The translations under genes and the position numbers were made by a program. Of a DNA stretch of 64,000 bases, positions 61,903 through 64,000 are shown in pieces. Each line of letters starts with the position of its first letter. The stretch's first letter is position 1. The stretch comes from Nitrospira sp. CG24A (lineage in GTDB: Bacteria > Nitrospirota > Nitrospiria > Nitrospirales > Nitrospiraceae), in contig NEWT02000010.1 in assembly GCA_002869925.2 (NCBI GenBank), positions 36,503 through 100,502 of the forward strand, in the 5' to 3' direction. The notes beneath the pieces are model-generated. The model searched no databases. It was not told the DNA's origin and worked only from the letters and a program-made list of their open reading frames with translations.

Positions 61903-62427
61903 TCATTTAGGCGGATTTACTTCAGGAAGGAATATCGAAAAAGTACTGCCATGCCCGAGCCGTGTTTTCACCTCAATCCAGCCACCACACTTCCTGGCAA
62001 CTTCTCGACAGAAATAGAGACCCAAGCCTACTTTGCTTTTCGAAGAAAAAAAGAACGGTTCGAAAATATGTGGCAGGTCTTTCGCTGAGATCCCACATCC
62101 GTTGTCGGACACCGATAGGCAAACAAACGGTCCAACCGAAGCATCAGGATGGTCCGCAAGGTATTCGTTAGTTATGGAAACACCGGTGCTTTCTATGGTG
62201 ATCCCTCCTTTGTGTGGGATGGCGGCTCGCGCATTGACCACTAAATTCCATAACACTTGTTGAAGCTGTGAAGGCTCACAGGTTACCCAAAGAGCGTGTC
62301 TACACAGTTCCAATGTCTCATTTACTTGAAAAAAGGAAGAAAACGGCCCCTTCATTTTGAGCAACAAATCATTGACATTGAAGGGGGCTCCGGGGTCAAT
62401 GGGATAATAAATCATAACGATGACCAA
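61903..62427 (-). pseudogene. Histidine kinase ATPase domain without phosphorylation domain
   Basis: About 174 codons contain only the HATPase_c domain: N box LQQVLWNLVVNARAAIPHKG, G1 VSDNGCGISA, F box IFEPFFFSS, G2 GLGLYFCREVARKCGG. The preceding HisKA helix with the phospho-accepting His and any sensor part are missing, while the 5' end overlaps the membrane-protein gene by 32 bases. I read it as a truncated kinase; a split partner domain acting in trans is possible. Confidence 0.7.
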
Positions 62428-63268
62428 GGGGTTGGGTTGTGCTTTGGGGGACTAGGTGAGTATGCCATCCAGAAAGCGTCAAGAATGAGAGAGACAAAAT
62501 TGCCACTTCGATCGTGAAGAGCATATAGCGCAAGAATGCCTCTGAAGCAGAGAAGATCCCTACATACACCCCTGAGGTATAAGACACGAACTGGTTGCCT
62601 ATTAGCCATTGGATATATATGGCAAGCGTTTTCTCTAAGAGAAGGAACAAGGCCGGAATCCATCCAACAAGAAGAGCGATTCGCCAGCCATTTCCCTTCG
62701 ATTGCGCCCAAACAGAGCGCAGACTTACTTGGAGATCGACGGCGATTGCTGGGAGCAATAAACTTAATCGACCGATGACATAGCCAAAAGGTATGAGGCC
62801 CAACCACATCCAGGGATCTAAGGACATTTTGAGTCCCAATAGTGTGATCGACAGTTCATTCAGCCCTTTCCCAAGAAATGTGTCAATAAAGTCTCTAACC
62901 CGTATTGCGACCTCGGAAGCTAGGAGCATAAACATCATTGCGATTGCGTAAATAACAATGAGCCAGAGGAAGAACCGGAATTCCCTGCGAGACCAGCCGG
63001 GGATGCCAAATCTTGGCACTGAATGTTCCCCAATAAGAATGGAGCGATGACAGGAAACGGCAAAGAAGCTAAAAATGAGGGCGTTTGATATCCACATCAG
63101 TATGCGTACCAGGACTGACACATTTCGAGACACATCCGTTAACAGCCAATAATCACAAAGGGAGAGCAAAGTCGACAGGACCACGGGTAGGGCGAGGAGT
63201 GGCCAAAAATGTTGGCGGCGATTCCAAGGGAGCAATACAGCTTCTTTGATAATCGGCCAAATTCGCAT
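62396..63268 (-). CDS. Integral membrane protein of unknown function
   Basis: This 290-residue protein has about six to seven transmembrane helices (HFWPLLALPVVLSTLLSL, ILMWISNALIFSFFAV, FFLWLIVIYAIAMMFMLLA, WMWLGLIPFGYVIGRLSLLL, IALLVGWIPALFLLLE, MLFTIEVAILSLSFLTL). The glycerophosphoryl-diester-phosphodiesterase-like membrane domain or DUF families of this look are possible, but I cannot decide. Its end overlaps the kinase fragment. Confidence 0.68.
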   Translation of the reverse strand: MRIWPIIKEAVLLPWNRRQHFWPLLALPVVLSTLLSLCDYWLLTDVSRNVSVLVRILMWISNALIFSFFAVSCHRSILIGEHSVPRFGIPGWSRREFRFFLWLIVIYAIAMMFMLLASEVAIRVRDFIDTFLGKGLNELSITLLGLKMSLDPWMWLGLIPFGYVIGRLSLLLPAIAVDLQVSLRSVWAQSKGNGWRIALLVGWIPALFLLLEKTLAIYIQWLIGNQFVSYTSGVYVGIFSASEAFLRYMLFTIEVAILSLSFLTLSGWHTHLVPQSTTQPLGHRYDLLSH

Positions 63269-63460
63269 CGCTGACCCGAATGTCCCTGTGACCGCAATGC
63301 GTGCGGATGATCGCGTCCATTCGCCTTCCTGATCGTTCTATTCGATCATAGCCAGTAAGTGGGCACATCTGTCGAGCGATTTCTATTTTCATGCCTGTTG
63401 CTGGTACGGTCCCAGGTATAGAAGTCGGCGATGCTGTTTTGGCGAGGAACGCGAGCCGCG

Positions 63461-63955
63461 CTAATACCCTTCAAGCTCAACCAAGATAATCCGTTGGCTC
63501 GCGGCGGATGAGAGCAAGGCGAGACAGCCACAACAGCTATTCGCGTGGTCATCGTGGCCTTGTGACGGATGGTCGACGGAATCCCGGCCACTGCGAGCCG
63601 TCCGTCGCTCCAGTTGCATCAGCTCCGTCGTGAGCGGTTGATAGTCGAGGAGATCAACGGCCCCTGTGGTGAACAAGGGCAGCGCTTCCAAATATAACTC
63701 GCTCTTGCTCATTTCGCTATGCCGGTAGTCGATCCCGACTTTACTGAATTGTTCACGAACCCATTCACCCGCATGCCGATCTCCCGTCACTGAATGACAG
63801 CGGTAGGCCTTCAATAGTTTCGCAAACTCTGCCACGACGCGTGACGGATCGAATGGCGGGCGCACGCCTCGGCACACGTCGAGCACTATCCGCTCCCCCT
63901 CACGATGCCCTACGGCCAGCGCAAATCTATCGTGACTGCCTCCCGATGGATCGCG
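63461..63955 (-). pseudogene. Terminase-like RNase H-fold nuclease, C-terminal part
   Basis: The frame from 63955 reads DPSGGSHDRFALAVGHREGE (motif I Asp) and goes on through VTGDRHAGEWVREQF, LLPLFTTGAVDLLD and the late acidic motif GHDDHANS, as in the nuclease domain of large terminase-like proteins. The first in-frame ATG is at 63886, inside the domain, and an in-frame TGA (63956-63958) stands one codon before DPSGG. The gene is therefore broken at this point, or frame-shifted, and its ATPase part is not in frame here. Confidence 0.7.
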
Positions 63956-64000
63956 TCACAGTAGTAGGGTCGCGTCTTGTATTCGCACATTGGCACGACG

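Overview
The window reads as chromosomal DNA of a Gram-negative bacterium, most likely Nitrospira or a close relative in Nitrospirota. I infer this from protein resemblance, GC content that looks moderately high, outer-membrane and lipoprotein genes beside a DivIVA homologue, and abundant palindromic spacer repeats. I could not run a search, so the lineage is an inference.

About 0-52 kb is core chromosome, almost all on the minus strand. From the right, its units are as follows. (1) A complete dcw cell-wall and division cluster at 31.0-48.7 kb: rsmH-ftsL-ftsI-murE-murF-mraY-murD-ftsW-murG-murC-murB-ddl-ftsQ-ftsA-ftsZ, then pgeF, proC, yggT and divIVA. Many junctions are 4-base start/stop overlaps. 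A strong sigma70-type promoter and three GTGGG boxes resembling MraZ operators precede rsmH, yet no mraZ lies there. (2) A beta-lactamase-fold hydrolase, pgsA and a type IV pilus set pilC-pilS-pilR. (3) ispE-prs-rplY-pth-ychF, covering isoprenoid precursors, PRPP and translation. (4) rpsF-ssb-rpsR-yceD-rpmF-plsX-fabH-fabD-fabG-acpP-fabF-rnc followed by two cyclophilins, joining ribosome and fatty-acid genes. (5) folD-metF-panB, folate one-carbon genes leading to pantothenate. A plus-strand trio (beta-propeller, Cys/His-rich protein, PilZ) interrupts at 2.3-4.4 kb.

From about 49 kb the window becomes accessory. It has a secreted protein with a glycine/serine repeat tail, an Asp-box propeller lipoprotein, yajQ and cstA. 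Beyond 54.2 kb lie remnants: an AbrB/MazE antitoxin with only a toxin tail after it, a truncated second cstA, the C-terminal end of a tyrosine recombinase fused to a 3' half of a tRNA-Thr, and an AT-rich stretch with DnaA-box-like sites and a promoter with an operator-like palindrome. These are followed by small unknown genes, a GST-like gene, a second AbrB-type gene, a dense block of palindromic repeats (57.8-58.4 kb) and five consecutive plus-strand genes at 58.5-60.7 kb. One of those five, a 95-residue protein, fits the PHD-finger C4HC3 spacing. Two intact tRNAs (Arg-CCG, Lys-CTT), a gene-free stretch, a truncated kinase ATPase domain, a membrane protein and a broken terminase-like nuclease close the window.

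Two families of interspersed palindromes stand out. Family A has a conserved core with copy-specific, self-complementary outer arms. Family B is about 125 bp with GGATGCTCAAAAA-type ends, and three of its four copies abut the stop codon of a minus-strand gene. Both look like transcript-end structures that spread through the genome.
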